Source: CAZJCK01 sp964544635 (lineage in GTDB: Bacteria > Zixibacteria > MSB-5A5 > GN15 > FEB-12). From it: a stretch of DNA of 64,000 bases. Location of the stretch: assembly GCA_964544635.1 (NCBI GenBank), contig CAZJCK010000001.1, forward strand, positions 62,001 to 126,000, read 5' to 3'. Shown here in pieces: positions 44,256-52,993 of this stretch. How positions within the stretch are numbered: the first letter of the stretch is position 1; every line of letters begins with the position of its first letter. A program made the position numbers and the translations under genes. The notes below the pieces were generated by a model. The model did not search any database and had not been told where the DNA came from. It was given only the letters and a program-made list of their open reading frames with translations.

Positions 44256-45119
44256 TTATTGGACGCCACCTACCGTGCAGGTGTTGTACGTCGTCTTCCA
44301 GGTCGTGCTGCCGCTCACCACCTGGACATCCACCGTACCATTGTCAAACAGCAGGCTGAAGGTCCATGAGGTCGTGTCGGGGGCGTTGGTGCCAACTGTG
44401 CGCACATAGTCAACCGAACCGGTCACGGAACCGGATTCCGGACACGACTGCACCCAGCCGCCGAAAGTGGTCTTGGAGATCGACATATTGGTGAAGGTGG
44501 CTTCAACTTCGAGGTCGTGCCAGGTATTGGTCTGACCGACATCCTTGCGGTCCAGCGTGAACATCTGGTCGCCGTTGATCGTGGCCTGGTCGGTATCCAA
44601 ACCGGCATAGTCAAAATCGGACCAGGCGTCGAGATTCAGATGCGACACCGTCGTGTCGATGGCCGCAAAGGTCCAGTCACGACGGTAGGTCAGGCCGGCC
44701 AGGCCGGCCGGATTCTGCTGCGCCGTACCGGCGGTATTGCGGAACTGGACAGAATCATGAATCGCCATCTGCCAGCTGGCGCCGGTGACGGTCGCCCATA
44801 CATAGTGCCAGCCGTCGGCATACGACGACCCGCTGTTGTCCTGGGTGCCGTCAGGAATGACGATATGCTGGGCCGGATCGATGTTGTCGTCCTGGGCGGC
44901 GATGTTGGTGAGGCTGGAGAAACCACTGCCGAAGATCGAAACCGAACTGTCGACCAGCGCTTCGATCGTTTCATTGACCACCACAAACTGCGGATCACTC
45001 AGGTTACCGAGTTGCGAGGTCGGAGCTTTGTCGTCGTCGCCACCGCAACCGATGACGAATACACAGGTGAGGGCCAGACAGAGCAAGCTGCCGACCAGAC
45101 CGACTGTACGAGCACGCAT
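44256..45119 (-). CDS. Lipoprotein of unknown function
   Basis: 287 residues. Lipobox VIGC puts the lipid on Cys25, followed by GGDDDKAPT. The mature part is acidic and beta-rich (many Asp/Thr/Ser turns; WHYVWATVTGASWQMAIHD, WTFAAIDTTVSHLNL, SWTFSLLFDNGTVDVQVVSG), probably one or two beta-sandwich domains. No known family is recognised. It lies between argF and the thioesterase, with its own terminator; 57 bases separate it from argF upstream. Confidence 0.6.
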   Translation of the reverse strand: MRARTVGLVGSLLCLALTCVFVIGCGGDDDKAPTSQLGNLSDPQFVVVNETIEALVDSSVSIFGSGFSSLTNIAAQDDNIDPAQHIVIPDGTQDNSGSSYADGWHYVWATVTGASWQMAIHDSVQFRNTAGTAQQNPAGLAGLTYRRDWTFAAIDTTVSHLNLDAWSDFDYAGLDTDQATINGDQMFTLDRKDVGQTNTWHDLEVEATFTNMSISKTTFGGWVQSCPESGSVTGSVDYVRTVGTNAPDTTSWTFSLLFDNGTVDVQVVSGSTTWKTTYNTCTVGGVQ

Positions 45120-45176
45120 GATGCGTCTCCTTTCACTGTCGACTGTACCGGTCGGCAGCCTCCCGAACTCGGGCGG

Positions 45177-46079
45177 CTATTGCAGGAGAAACGCCATGAT
45201 GGCTTTCTGGATGTGCAGCCGATTCTCGGCCTGATCAAAAACTACCGATTGCTTTGAGTCCATGACTTCATCGGTAATCTCGCGGCCGCGCTCGGCGGGC
45301 AAACAGTGCATCACTATGGCGTCGGGGCTGGCTGCCTCCAGCAAAGTCGAATTTACTTGATACTTCTGTAACTTCTTTGTCTTCTCTTCAGCCAGATGTT
45401 TCTGCCCCATCGAGGCCCAAACATCTGTATACACTACATCGGCACCTGCAACCGCTGCTTTAGGGTCGTCGGTGATGATCACTCTGCTCTCGGGATTGGC
45501 CTGCGCCAGTTTAACTATCTCGGCGTCCGGGTGACAGTCCTCGGCGGTGCCGATCCGCAGCTCCAGCGGGATCAGTGAGGCCAGGTTCAGCCAGGAATTG
45601 GTGATGTTGTTGCCGTCACCGAGATACGCCACCACATACCGGTCTTTCGGCTTCTGGTGCTCGATCACGGTCATGTAGTCGCCCATAATCTGGCACGGAT
45701 GAACCAGGTCAGTCAGTCCATTGACGACCGGAACGGTAGCGTATTTGGCCAGTTCCTCGACATCCGACTGCGCAAACGTCCGGATCATAATCAACCCGAC
45801 ATACCGCGACAACACCCGGGCGGCGTCGGCGATCGATTCTCGTTTGCCCAGCTTGATTTCGTTGTCGGTAATGTAAATCGGGCTGCCGCCCAGCTCGCTG
45901 ATCCCGACCTCGAAGGAAATGCGGGTACGCAGGGATTCCTTGGTGAAAACGCACGCCGCTGATTTACCCGCCAGCGGCTTCGGACTGATCTCACCCGACT
46001 TCATCCGGCGACACAGGTCGAAAACCTGCCGCACTTCGTCGGCTGTAAGGTCGGTAATTTTAGTCAGGGAACGGGCCAT
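45177..46079 (-). CDS. argF: Ornithine carbamoyltransferase
   Basis: 300 residues from the ATG at 46079 (AAGGAGG five bases upstream). It makes citrulline from ornithine and carbamoyl phosphate. The carbamoyl-phosphate loop reads ESLRTRISFEVG (about 48-59), where STRTR is usual, so the second position is Leu instead of Thr. Other motifs are standard: LGKRESIADAARVLSRYV, LTDLVHPCQ (about 122-130), DVWASMGQ, and VMHCLPAERG at the ornithine site. SLRTR also occurs in succinylornithine carbamoyltransferases, but the DxxxSMG and HCLP motifs favour OTC. No other arginine gene is nearby. Confidence 0.9.
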   Translation of the reverse strand: MARSLTKITDLTADEVRQVFDLCRRMKSGEISPKPLAGKSAACVFTKESLRTRISFEVGISELGGSPIYITDNEIKLGKRESIADAARVLSRYVGLIMIRTFAQSDVEELAKYATVPVVNGLTDLVHPCQIMGDYMTVIEHQKPKDRYVVAYLGDGNNITNSWLNLASLIPLELRIGTAEDCHPDAEIVKLAQANPESRVIITDDPKAAVAGADVVYTDVWASMGQKHLAEEKTKKLQKYQVNSTLLEAASPDAIVMHCLPAERGREITDEVMDSKQSVVFDQAENRLHIQKAIMAFLLQ

Positions 46080-46126
46080 AAACGCCTCCTTATTGTCTGC
46101 CGGCAACTCTCGTTTCTTGTCAGGCG

Positions 46127-46156
46127 GAATAAGAAGTTGCTGACCCCTGTTGTCAA
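46127..46156 (-). promoter_or_regulatory. Possible promoter of argF
   Basis: TTGACA, 18 bases, TTATTC on the minus strand. Perfect -35, weak -10; about 50 bases before the ATG. Confidence 0.4.
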
Positions 46157-46245
46157 GCGCAGCCTGATGGATGGACGTCCTTGCCGGTTCCGGACAACGC
46201 CTGGCAACCGGCAGCCCATCCTACCGAACCTGTAAAGAACGTGGG

Positions 46246-46272
46246 GTTGGGAGGGGACAAGCCCCGCCCAAC
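46246..46272. repeat. Intergenic palindrome
   Basis: GTTGGG A GGGG ACAAG CCCC G CCCAAC: a 10-bp stem with a one-base A/G internal loop, between the divergent argF and LiaF-like genes. Confidence 0.4.
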
Positions 46273-46295
46273 AAATGAACAATTACACCGTCCGC

Positions 46296-46426
46296 TGCAA
46301 CAGCCCGGACAAACCTGCGTAAGACCTCCCACATCGTGCCCGGCAGATGTCCTCGTCTGCCGGACGATATACGGGTGCTTTCTCAGCGGCTCTGTGCAAC
46401 AGCCCGGAAGTTCTTGCGTAAGACCT
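46296..46426 (+). repeat. Direct repeat pair flanking a hairpin
   Basis: Copies at 46296-46327 and 46395-46426 share TGCAACAGCCCGGA and TGCGTAAGACCT with a 6-base variable middle. Between them ATCGT GC CCGGCAGA (46333-46347) pairs with TCTGCCGG ACGAT. The second copy ends just before the LiaF-like gene and supplies a TTGCGT that, with TATATT at 46436-46441, could form its promoter. Confidence 0.55.
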
Positions 46427-46462
46427 TGAGGAGGCTATATTTGCCCCCAGAAAGAATAGTCT

Positions 46463-47191
46463 ATGGATAAACGCAAAGTCATCTTCGGACTCATCCTCAT
46501 CTTCCTCGGCCTCATTTTCCTCGGCCAGACTACCGACCTGTTCTGGTTTGATCTTAGTGATCTCTCCGAGTACTTCCTCCCCCTCCTGTTCATTGGCCTT
46601 GGGATCTGGCTGATAGTCCGTAAACGCAACCAGCCCCATCCTCCCCCCACCCCTCCCGGCGGCCAGACCAGCCGGCAGCATCAAACGTATGCTCCCCCCC
46701 CGCCACCCGGCCAACAAACAACCGACAGCCAGTCTGCCGGCAGTTCAGCCACCGGTGCGCAAGCAACCTGGCAGGCCGGCCCGCCGCCGTCGTCCGATCA
46801 ACCGTCGGTGGATCCGACCGGACGTCTCAAGTATGACAAGTTTCTTGGCGACCTGCATATCAACTTCGATCGCATGGCGGTGACCACTGTCGAGGTGTCC
46901 AGTTTCATCGGCGACATCGACATGCGCCTGCACGGCGCCCAGCTCTCCCCCGGCCTCAACCGTATCGTCATTTCCGGATTCGTCGGCGATGTTCGGGTAT
47001 TGATACCGCACGACATGCCGATCTTCGTGCACGGCGCCAATTTTGTCAATGACATCGACATTCTCGGCCAGCATGTCAGCGGCTTCTCGAACACGCTCGA
47101 CGCTCAGTCGGAGACATACTCATCTGCCGAATCGAAGATCTATCTGGCGATCAACACGTTTATCGGCGACATCCGCGTATACAAAGTCTGA
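46463..47191 (+). CDS. LiaF-like membrane protein
   Basis: 242 residues. Two transmembrane helices at about 6-24 and 36-54 (GLILIFLGLIFLGQ; FLPLLFIGLGIWLIV) are followed by a Pro/Gln/Ser-rich linker (about 57-115). The C-terminal LiaF-type beta domain spans about 120-242 and repeats the F.GD.D or F.GDI.V motif (FLGDLHINF, FIGDIDMRL, FVGDVRVLIP, FIGDIRVYKV). In Firmicutes LiaF represses the LiaSR envelope-stress two-component system; no LiaR/LiaS is next to it here. It may sense envelope stress or act in another regulatory complex. The proline-rich linker is unusual. Confidence 0.75.
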   Translation: MDKRKVIFGLILIFLGLIFLGQTTDLFWFDLSDLSEYFLPLLFIGLGIWLIVRKRNQPHPPPTPPGGQTSRQHQTYAPPPPPGQQTTDSQSAGSSATGAQATWQAGPPPSSDQPSVDPTGRLKYDKFLGDLHINFDRMAVTTVEVSSFIGDIDMRLHGAQLSPGLNRIVISGFVGDVRVLIPHDMPIFVHGANFVNDIDILGQHVSGFSNTLDAQSETYSSAESKIYLAINTFIGDIRVYKV

Positions 47192-47226
47192 CGTTGCTGA
47201 TGCAACTGAGAGTTGTAGCCGGCCGC

Positions 47227-47476
47227 GTGCGGTGGGTTGATTTTAGCCGCAGGGCAGCCTCAGCCTTGTGAGGCTGTCATCACGAAACACTCCAGCTTAG
47301 AGAACGCCCTGCGACACGTCGTACCCGCGGAGGCGGGTATTCACTATTCTCTTCTGACTCAGCAAATGCAAGAGACTGGATTCCCGCTTTCGCGGGAATG
47401 ACACCATGCGCTAAGACCGGCAAAACAGGAGATGTGAGCCGCGAGTGCGGTGGGTTGATTTTAACCGCAGGGCAGC
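47227..47476. repeat. Direct 32-bp repeat pair in a repeat-rich gap
   Basis: Copies at 47227-47258 and 47445-47476 differ at one base (GTGCGGTGGGTTGATTTTA, A/G, CCGCAGGGCAGC). Each leads into a hairpin: CAGCCTCA GCCTTG TGAGGCTG after copy 1 and AGGGCAG...AATCCG...CGGATT...CTGCCCT after copy 2. They occupy most of the 338-base gap between the LiaF-like gene and hslU; no gene is seen there. Confidence 0.65.
47318..47402. repeat. REP-like doublet
   Basis: GTCGTACCCGCGGAGGCGGG TATTC at 47318-47342 and the inverse unit GGATTCCCGCTTTCGCGGGA ATGAC at 47378-47402 face each other across about 35 bases. Each unit is itself a hairpin. The pattern GTCATnCCCGCGnAnGCGGGnATCC is that of REP/BIME elements. 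Confidence 0.6.
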
Positions 47477-47529
47477 TCGGCAAATCCGATGCCTCCGGAT
47501 TACGGACCTGCCCTACGACATACATCACA

Positions 47530-48885
47530 TCACAAAATATACTTACTCAAATCCTCATCAGCGATGATCGGGTCGAGCGACTTCTCGACCATCCTGCCCG
47601 AAATGGTGATCTTCTTCCGACGTTTGGGCGGCTCAAAAAGAATATCCTCGAGAAGCGTCGTCAATACCGTATGCAGCCGTCGCGCCCCGATGTTCTCCTG
47701 CTCACCGTTGATCTCCTCAGCATATTCAGCAATCTTGCGCACTGCATCCTTGCTGAAACTGAGCTGAACTCCTTCGCTTGCCAGCAGTGCTTCATACTGC
47801 TTCACCAGCGCAGTCTTTGGTTCCGTGAGAATCCGCTCGAAATCGTCCGCCACCAACGAATCCAGTTCCACCCGAATCGGGAAGCGCCCCTGCAGTTCGG
47901 GTATCAGATCCGACGGTTTGGCGGCATGAAACGCCCCCGCGGCGATAAACAAGACATGGTCTGTTCGCACCATGCCGTACTTGGTCGTCACCGCGCACCC
48001 CTCGACAATCGGCAGGATATCGCGCTGCACGCCCTCGCGACTTACATCCGGGCCGGTCTTGTTGCTGTCGCCAACCACTTTGTCAATCTCGTCGATAAAG
48101 ATGATCCCCGACTCCTGCACCCGTTCGAGCGCCTCGGCAATCACTTCGTCCATATTGACCAGCTTGTTCAACTCCTCACCGACGAGGAAACGGCGGGCAT
48201 CCTTGATCGGGAGGGTGCGACGTTTGGTTTTGCGCGGCATCAAGCCGGAGAACATCTCCTGGAAATTCACGCCCAGCTCTTCCATTCCCATCGGGCTGAA
48301 GATCTCGACTACCGGGTAATTCGAGTCCGGCGCTTCCACCTCGACCTCGCGATCCTCAAGCTTGCCGTCGCGCAATTTCTGCCGAAACTTCTCGCGCGTC
48401 GCCATCATTGAATCACGTTGCTTTGCGTCCTCGGTTTCACCGGCGATCTTCTTCGGCGCCGGGCCCAGGAGCAGGTCGAGCAGGCGTTCTTCAACGAGTT
48501 CGTTTGCCTTTTCGGTCAACCTGGCCTGCTTCTCGGTGCGCACCATATTGACGCCGATATCCACCAAATCGCGCACCATCGACTCGACATCGCGCCCGAC
48601 ATAACCGACCTCGGTGAACTTCGATGCCTCCACCTTAATAAACGGCGCTCCGGCCAGGTCGGCCAGGCGCCGCGCAATCTCGGTCTTGCCCACACCGGTA
48701 GGGCCGATCAGTATGATGTTGTTCGGCATGATTTCGGCCCGCAGCTCTTCCGGTGCATTCTGACGACGCCAGCGGTTACGCAGCGCGATCGCCACCGCCT
48801 TCTTGCCTCTTTCCTGGCCGATCACGTACCGATCGAGGTACTGCACAATTTCCGGGGGGGTGGGATGTAGATTGTTGTTGGTCAT
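47530..48885 (-). CDS. hslU: ATP-dependent protease ATPase subunit HslU
   Basis: 451 residues, the AAA+ unfoldase of the HslUV protease. It begins with PPEIVQYLDRYVIGQERGKKAVAIALRNRWRR (quoted in part as LDRYVIGQERGKKAVA), Walker A GPTGVGKTEIARRLA, pore loop GYVGRDVE, Walker B IIFIDEIDKVV, and ends DEDLSKYIL, the C-terminal tail that docks in HslV. All signatures are intact. Its ATG overlaps the hslV stop by four bases. It degrades misfolded and regulatory proteins. Confidence 0.96.
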   Translation of the reverse strand: MTNNNLHPTPPEIVQYLDRYVIGQERGKKAVAIALRNRWRRQNAPEELRAEIMPNNIILIGPTGVGKTEIARRLADLAGAPFIKVEASKFTEVGYVGRDVESMVRDLVDIGVNMVRTEKQARLTEKANELVEERLLDLLLGPAPKKIAGETEDAKQRDSMMATREKFRQKLRDGKLEDREVEVEAPDSNYPVVEIFSPMGMEELGVNFQEMFSGLMPRKTKRRTLPIKDARRFLVGEELNKLVNMDEVIAEALERVQESGIIFIDEIDKVVGDSNKTGPDVSREGVQRDILPIVEGCAVTTKYGMVRTDHVLFIAAGAFHAAKPSDLIPELQGRFPIRVELDSLVADDFERILTEPKTALVKQYEALLASEGVQLSFSKDAVRKIAEYAEEINGEQENIGARRLHTVLTTLLEDILFEPPKRRKKITISGRMVEKSLDPIIADEDLSKYIL

Positions 48886-49418
48886 TTGATAACTTCCACA
48901 TGGATTTCTCGGTTGGTGAAAATACAGATGTCGGCCGCGATCTCGAGTGCCTGCACCGCTACTTTCTCGGCGGTCATCCGCGGATTTGCCGCCATCAGCC
49001 CCCGCGCCGCTGCCAGCGCGTACGATCCGCCGGACCCGATAGCAATCAAACCGTCGTCCGGCTCGATGATCTCGCCGTTGCCCGACAACATAAACAAATG
49101 CTTGCCGTCGGTGACAACAATAAGCGCGTCCAGCCGCTGCAATATCTTATCGGTCCGCCAGTCTTTGACCAGCTCGACGGCCGCCCGCGGCAGGTTGCCC
49201 GAGTACTCCTCAATTTTCTTTTCCAGCAGATCGTACAGCGTCAGGGCGTCCGCCACGGCGCCGGCAAATCCGGCGATGATACTGCCGTCGTAAATGCGAC
49301 GGATCTTCACCGCCTTGTTCTTGAACACCGTATCGTCGAGTGTCACCTGGCCGTCGCCGGCAATAGCCGCCTGGCCCTTCTGAATTAAGCCGATTATGGT
49401 CGTAGCGTGCATCGACAC
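48882..49418 (-). CDS. hslV: ATP-dependent protease peptidase subunit HslV
   Basis: 178 residues if the GTG at 49418 is used; its GAGGA site is seven bases away, while the ATG at 49412 would be 13 bases from it. The resulting MSMHATTIIGLIQKG resembles Bacillus ClpQ (MSSFHATTIF...), in which a short peptide precedes the active Thr. Catalytic Thr in HATTI; other motifs: AGDGQVTL, AGFAGAVADALTLYD, LPRAAVELVKDWRTD, IAIGSGGSYALAAARGL. It forms the proteolytic double ring with HslU. Confidence 0.95.
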   Translation of the reverse strand: MSMHATTIIGLIQKGQAAIAGDGQVTLDDTVFKNKAVKIRRIYDGSIIAGFAGAVADALTLYDLLEKKIEEYSGNLPRAAVELVKDWRTDKILQRLDALIVVTDGKHLFMLSGNGEIIEPDDGLIAIGSGGSYALAAARGLMAANPRMTAEKVAVQALEIAADICIFTNREIHVEVIK

Positions 49419-49428
49419 GTCGTATTCC

Positions 49429-50352
49429 TCATTTCTGTTCGCCGGAACGCGGGTGCGCCCGACGGTAGACATCTTTCATCGTTTCCGCCGTCACATGCGT
49501 GTACTTCTGCGTTGTCGACAGCGACGAATGCCCCAATATCTCCTTTATCAACAGCAGATCGGCGCCGTTCTCCAACAGATGCGTCGCGAACGAGTGACGC
49601 AAGGTGTGCGGCGTCGCTTCAATCCCGACGGTCTCACAAAACTTCTTTACCGAACGATTGACCGAACGCACCGATAACGGTTCCCCTGACCGATTGAGGA
49701 ACAACCTGTCGGTCGGTGTCCGCGACGGATTGTCGATACTGTCGAGAAACCGCTTTCGCTTTTCGAGGTACCGGGTCACGTCGTCCGTCGCCTCCTCGCC
49801 CAGCGGTACCGTTCGCACCTTGTTCCCCTTCCCCAGCACCGTCACCAACCCCGCCTTCAGATCAACACTGGCCAGCTTCAACGATGCCAGCTCCTCGCGA
49901 CGGATCCCGGTCGAATACAGAAGCGACACCATGGTGTAGTCGCGCACGAACTGGTAGCGGTCGCCACGGTTCGGGTGGTCGTCGCCGAACAAGGACGGTA
50001 CCTCGCGCTGGGCGATAAAATCCGGGATAGCGCGGCGGTACTTCATTTGCGGCAACTTGAACAGGTACCGCTGCCCCTCCGCCTGGTTGGCCAGGTAGCG
50101 CTGGAAGCCGTTGAGCGCCGAGATAAAATGCGCCAGCGTCCGATTCGAAACGCCGGCATCCAGCCGCCGCCGCAGGTAGATCCGCAGAAACAGCGGATCA
50201 TTCGGACTGGTACCGGGCTGTTCACGGTGCTGCTGATCGAGGAAGGCGATCCAGGGGGTGAGGTCGCGACGGTACGAGTCGACCGTACGCGTCGCCCGGC
50301 CCTGCTCCTCGACCAGCATGCGGAGATAATCGTCGAGCGCCTGTTTCAGCAT
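49429..50352 (-). CDS. Tyrosine recombinase (XerC/XerD-type)
   Basis: 307 residues from the ATG at 50352 (MLKQALDDYLRMLVEEQGR). The upstream extension to 50466 is intergenic repeat. SAM-like N-terminal DNA-binding domain, then the catalytic domain: Arg in STGIRREELASLKL, HTLRHSFATHLLENGADLLLI with HxxR, GHSSLSTTQKYTHV with His and the nucleophile Tyr. Full catalytic set, and xer-hslV-hslU order is found in other phyla, for example Bacillus (codV-clpQ-clpY). It resolves chromosome dimers at dif. Which Xer it is cannot be decided here. Confidence 0.9.
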   Translation of the reverse strand: MLKQALDDYLRMLVEEQGRATRTVDSYRRDLTPWIAFLDQQHREQPGTSPNDPLFLRIYLRRRLDAGVSNRTLAHFISALNGFQRYLANQAEGQRYLFKLPQMKYRRAIPDFIAQREVPSLFGDDHPNRGDRYQFVRDYTMVSLLYSTGIRREELASLKLASVDLKAGLVTVLGKGNKVRTVPLGEEATDDVTRYLEKRKRFLDSIDNPSRTPTDRLFLNRSGEPLSVRSVNRSVKKFCETVGIEATPHTLRHSFATHLLENGADLLLIKEILGHSSLSTTQKYTHVTAETMKDVYRRAHPRSGEQK

Positions 50353-50412
50353 AAAGGCATGATATCCAATGCCCAATTCAACGTCAAACAGTTGTTGCGG
50401 ACAGCTCGCTCT

Positions 50413-50565
50413 GTCACCCCTGCGAAGGCTGGGAACCCAGCGCGCACGTGTCCAGAGCGCAAGCACAGACGAAAAAGCCCCCAGACCACAATTGTCTGGT
50501 TCGCACCCGGTTCGTTATTCCGCCCCACACTGTCAACATTGGATGCCGGCCTCCGCCGGCATGAC
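50413..50565. repeat. Second REP-like doublet
   Basis: GTCACCCCTGCGAAGGCTGG GAACCCAG at 50413-50440 and the inverse unit GGATGCCGGCCTCCGCCGGC ATGAC at 50541-50565 face each other across 100 bases. Both fit the family seen at 47318-47402 with changed stem letters. They fill most of the gap between topA and the recombinase gene; no gene is seen in it. Confidence 0.55.
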
Positions 50566-50571
50566 AAGAGA

Positions 50572-50603
50572 CAAAAAACCCACCGCGCCGTCGGCGCAGT
50601 GGG
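50572..50603 (-). terminator. Rho-independent terminator of topA
   Basis: CCCACTGCGC, 5-base loop, GCGCGGTGGG followed by TTTTTT on the minus strand; 10-bp stem with one G-T pair. Confidence 0.85.
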
Positions 50604-50629
50604 CTACCATATCTCGTCAGCAGACCGAA

Positions 50630-52951
50630 TTACTTGCCGGTCGACTTTTCCGTCTTCTTTTCCGGCTGCTCATCCGGTGTCGTATCGGCTACCTCGTTCT
50701 TGCACTGCGGACAGCGCAAAAACTCGCCCTTCACCTTCGAGATCTTCAGGACCATGAACGGGTTATTGCAGGCCGGACACTCTTTCTTGACTGGCTTGTC
50801 CCAGCTGGCATAGTCGCACTTCGGGTAATTCGAGCAGCCGTAGAACAGCCGACGTCCCCGCGCCTGCTTCTCGATAACCTTGCCGTCACACCCCTCCTTC
50901 GGACACTCGATCCCGAGCGACACCGGCTTGGTGTTCTTGCAGTCCGGGTAGGCGCTGCACGCCATGAACCGTCCGTATCGCCCGGTCTTGATCACCATCG
51001 GCGAGCCGCACTTTTCACACACCTCGTCGGTCTGGTTCTGCGCCTCTTCCTCCGGCAGCGGTCGGGTCGACTTGCACTCCGGATAGGCGCTGCACGCCAG
51101 GAAGCGACCGTTGCGGCCCCACTTGATGATCATCGGTGAGCCGCACTTTTCGCACTTGATGTCGGTCTCTTCGGTCATCGATTCCTTGATCTCGTTCTGG
51201 CGCTCCTTGAGCGAGTCGACCTTCTTGATGAACGGCGCGTAGAAATCTCTCAATACCTTCACCCAGTCGTCCTCACCCTCTTCCACCAGGTCCAGCTCCC
51301 GCTCCATGTTGGCGGTAAACTCGACATTGAACAAATCCGGGAAATGATTGACCAGCAGCTTATTAATGGTCTTGCCCAGTTCGGTGGGTGCCAGACGCCG
51401 CTCCACCGACTCAACATACTTGCGGTCAAGCAAGGTGGAGACAATCGACGCATACGTCGACGGCCGCCCGATGCCGTCAGCCTCGAGCTGCTTGACAAGC
51501 GTCGCTTCGCTGTAGCGCGCCGGCGGACGGGTGAACGACTGCGTTTCTTCCAGCTTGTGCAGCGACAGCGTTTCCCCCTCCTTCATCGGGGGAAGGTTCA
51601 GCGCACCGTTGCCGTAGCTGTCGCCGCTGCCGTTTTCGTCCTGTTCCTTCTCTTCGTGATAGACCTTCAGGAAACCGTCGAATTTGAGCGACTGCGCCGT
51701 CACGCGGAAGGTAAACCGCCCCGCTTCGATATCCACCGTCTGCACCGTGTACCTGGCCGGGTTCATTTGCGAGCCGAGGAAACGGTTCCAGATCAGGGTG
51801 TACAGCTTGAGCTGCTGCGGCGTGAGTTTCTTTCTCACCTTCTCCGGCGGCAGGGTGAGGTAGGTCGGACGGATCGCTTCGTGGGCGTCCTGCGACCCCT
51901 TCTTCTTGCCATACTGGATCGGCTTGTTGGGCAGGTAATCCTTGCCGTAATTTTTCTCGATAAATGCCCGTGCCGCCGACAACGCCTCACCGGACAGGCG
52001 GGTGGAATCGGTACGCATATAGGTAATCAGACCGGTCGTCCCCTCGCCGCTGACCTCAATACCCTCATACAGCTGCTGCGCCAGGGTCATCGTACGTTTC
52101 GGCGAGAAACCAAACGCCTTGGCGGCTTCCTGTTGCAATGTAGAGGTAATAAATGGCGGCAGTGGCTTGCGGGTCCGCTCGGTCGTCTTGACACTGGCGA
52201 CCGTAAAGTCGGCCTTCTTGATCTCGGCCAGGTACTCCTTGACCTGCTTTTCGTTCTCAATGACCAGTTTCTTGTCACCGGAATCGGCCGGTGAACCAAC
52301 CGTCTGCTCATCAACTTTGAACAGACGTGCCGTAAACCGGGTCTTGTCCTTCGTATCCAGAAGTGCGGCGATCTGCCAGTATTCCTGCGGGTTGAAGGCG
52401 TCGATTTCCGCCTCGCGCTCGCACACCAGGCGCAGCGCTACCGACTGCACACGGCCGGCCGACAGATTGTACGAGATGACCTTCCACAAGAACGGCGAAA
52501 CCGTATAGCCGACGATACGATCCAGCACCCGGCGCGCCTGCTGGGCATTGACCAGGTTCACATTGATTTCGCGCGGGTTGGAAATCGCCTCGTTGACGGC
52601 CAGCTTGGTGATCTCGTTGAACGTCACCCGGCTCAGCTTCCCCTTGATCTTTCCTTCCAGCATGTTTGCTACATGCCAGGCGATCGCCTCTCCTTCGCGA
52701 TCCGGATCGGGTGCGAGGTAGATGTTGTCGGCAGTCTTGGCCGCTTTACGCAGCTCGCGCAGGACCTTTTCCTTCCCCTTGATCGTCACATACTGGGGTT
52801 CAAAGTCGTTGTCGACATCAACCCCCAGCTTCGACTTGGGCAGGTCTTTCACATGGCCGACAGTGGCCATGATGCTGAAATTCTTGCCGAGAAAGTTGCT
52901 TAGCGTGCGAGTCTTGGTGGGTGACTCAACGATCACAAGATTTTTAGCCAT
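50630..52951 (-). CDS. topA: DNA topoisomerase I
   Basis: 773 residues. Toprim: ESPTK (10-14) and DPDREGEA (82-89). The active Tyr is about 311 in GLITYMRTDST. Domain II arch motifs LSAGRVQSVALRL and PPFITSTLQQEA are clear. Four C-terminal zinc-ribbon-like repeats: CEKCGSPMIIKWGRNGRFLA (with CSAYPEC), CEKCGSPMVIKTGRYGRFMA, CPKEGCDGKVIEKQARGRRL, and CPACNNPFMV with CPQC. It relaxes negative supercoils. Follows rpoZ by 42 bases, in the run yicC-gmk-rpoZ-topA. Confidence 0.96.
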   Translation of the reverse strand: MAKNLVIVESPTKTRTLSNFLGKNFSIMATVGHVKDLPKSKLGVDVDNDFEPQYVTIKGKEKVLRELRKAAKTADNIYLAPDPDREGEAIAWHVANMLEGKIKGKLSRVTFNEITKLAVNEAISNPREINVNLVNAQQARRVLDRIVGYTVSPFLWKVISYNLSAGRVQSVALRLVCEREAEIDAFNPQEYWQIAALLDTKDKTRFTARLFKVDEQTVGSPADSGDKKLVIENEKQVKEYLAEIKKADFTVASVKTTERTRKPLPPFITSTLQQEAAKAFGFSPKRTMTLAQQLYEGIEVSGEGTTGLITYMRTDSTRLSGEALSAARAFIEKNYGKDYLPNKPIQYGKKKGSQDAHEAIRPTYLTLPPEKVRKKLTPQQLKLYTLIWNRFLGSQMNPARYTVQTVDIEAGRFTFRVTAQSLKFDGFLKVYHEEKEQDENGSGDSYGNGALNLPPMKEGETLSLHKLEETQSFTRPPARYSEATLVKQLEADGIGRPSTYASIVSTLLDRKYVESVERRLAPTELGKTINKLLVNHFPDLFNVEFTANMERELDLVEEGEDDWVKVLRDFYAPFIKKVDSLKERQNEIKESMTEETDIKCEKCGSPMIIKWGRNGRFLACSAYPECKSTRPLPEEEAQNQTDEVCEKCGSPMVIKTGRYGRFMACSAYPDCKNTKPVSLGIECPKEGCDGKVIEKQARGRRLFYGCSNYPKCDYASWDKPVKKECPACNNPFMVLKISKVKGEFLRCPQCKNEVADTTPDEQPEKKTEKSTGK

Positions 52952-52993
52952 TAATCTCTCCAGGACTATTCGAGATGTCGCATATCTATGGTA

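Noticed and set aside
47192..47529. CRISPR-like short repeats
   Set aside because: Only two direct copies 218 bases apart plus hairpin pairs; no regular spacers and no cas genes.
49429..50352. Integrase of a mobile element
   Set aside because: Full XerC/D length, coupled to hslVU as in other phyla, and no att-like duplications or cargo genes; housekeeping recombinase is the better reading.
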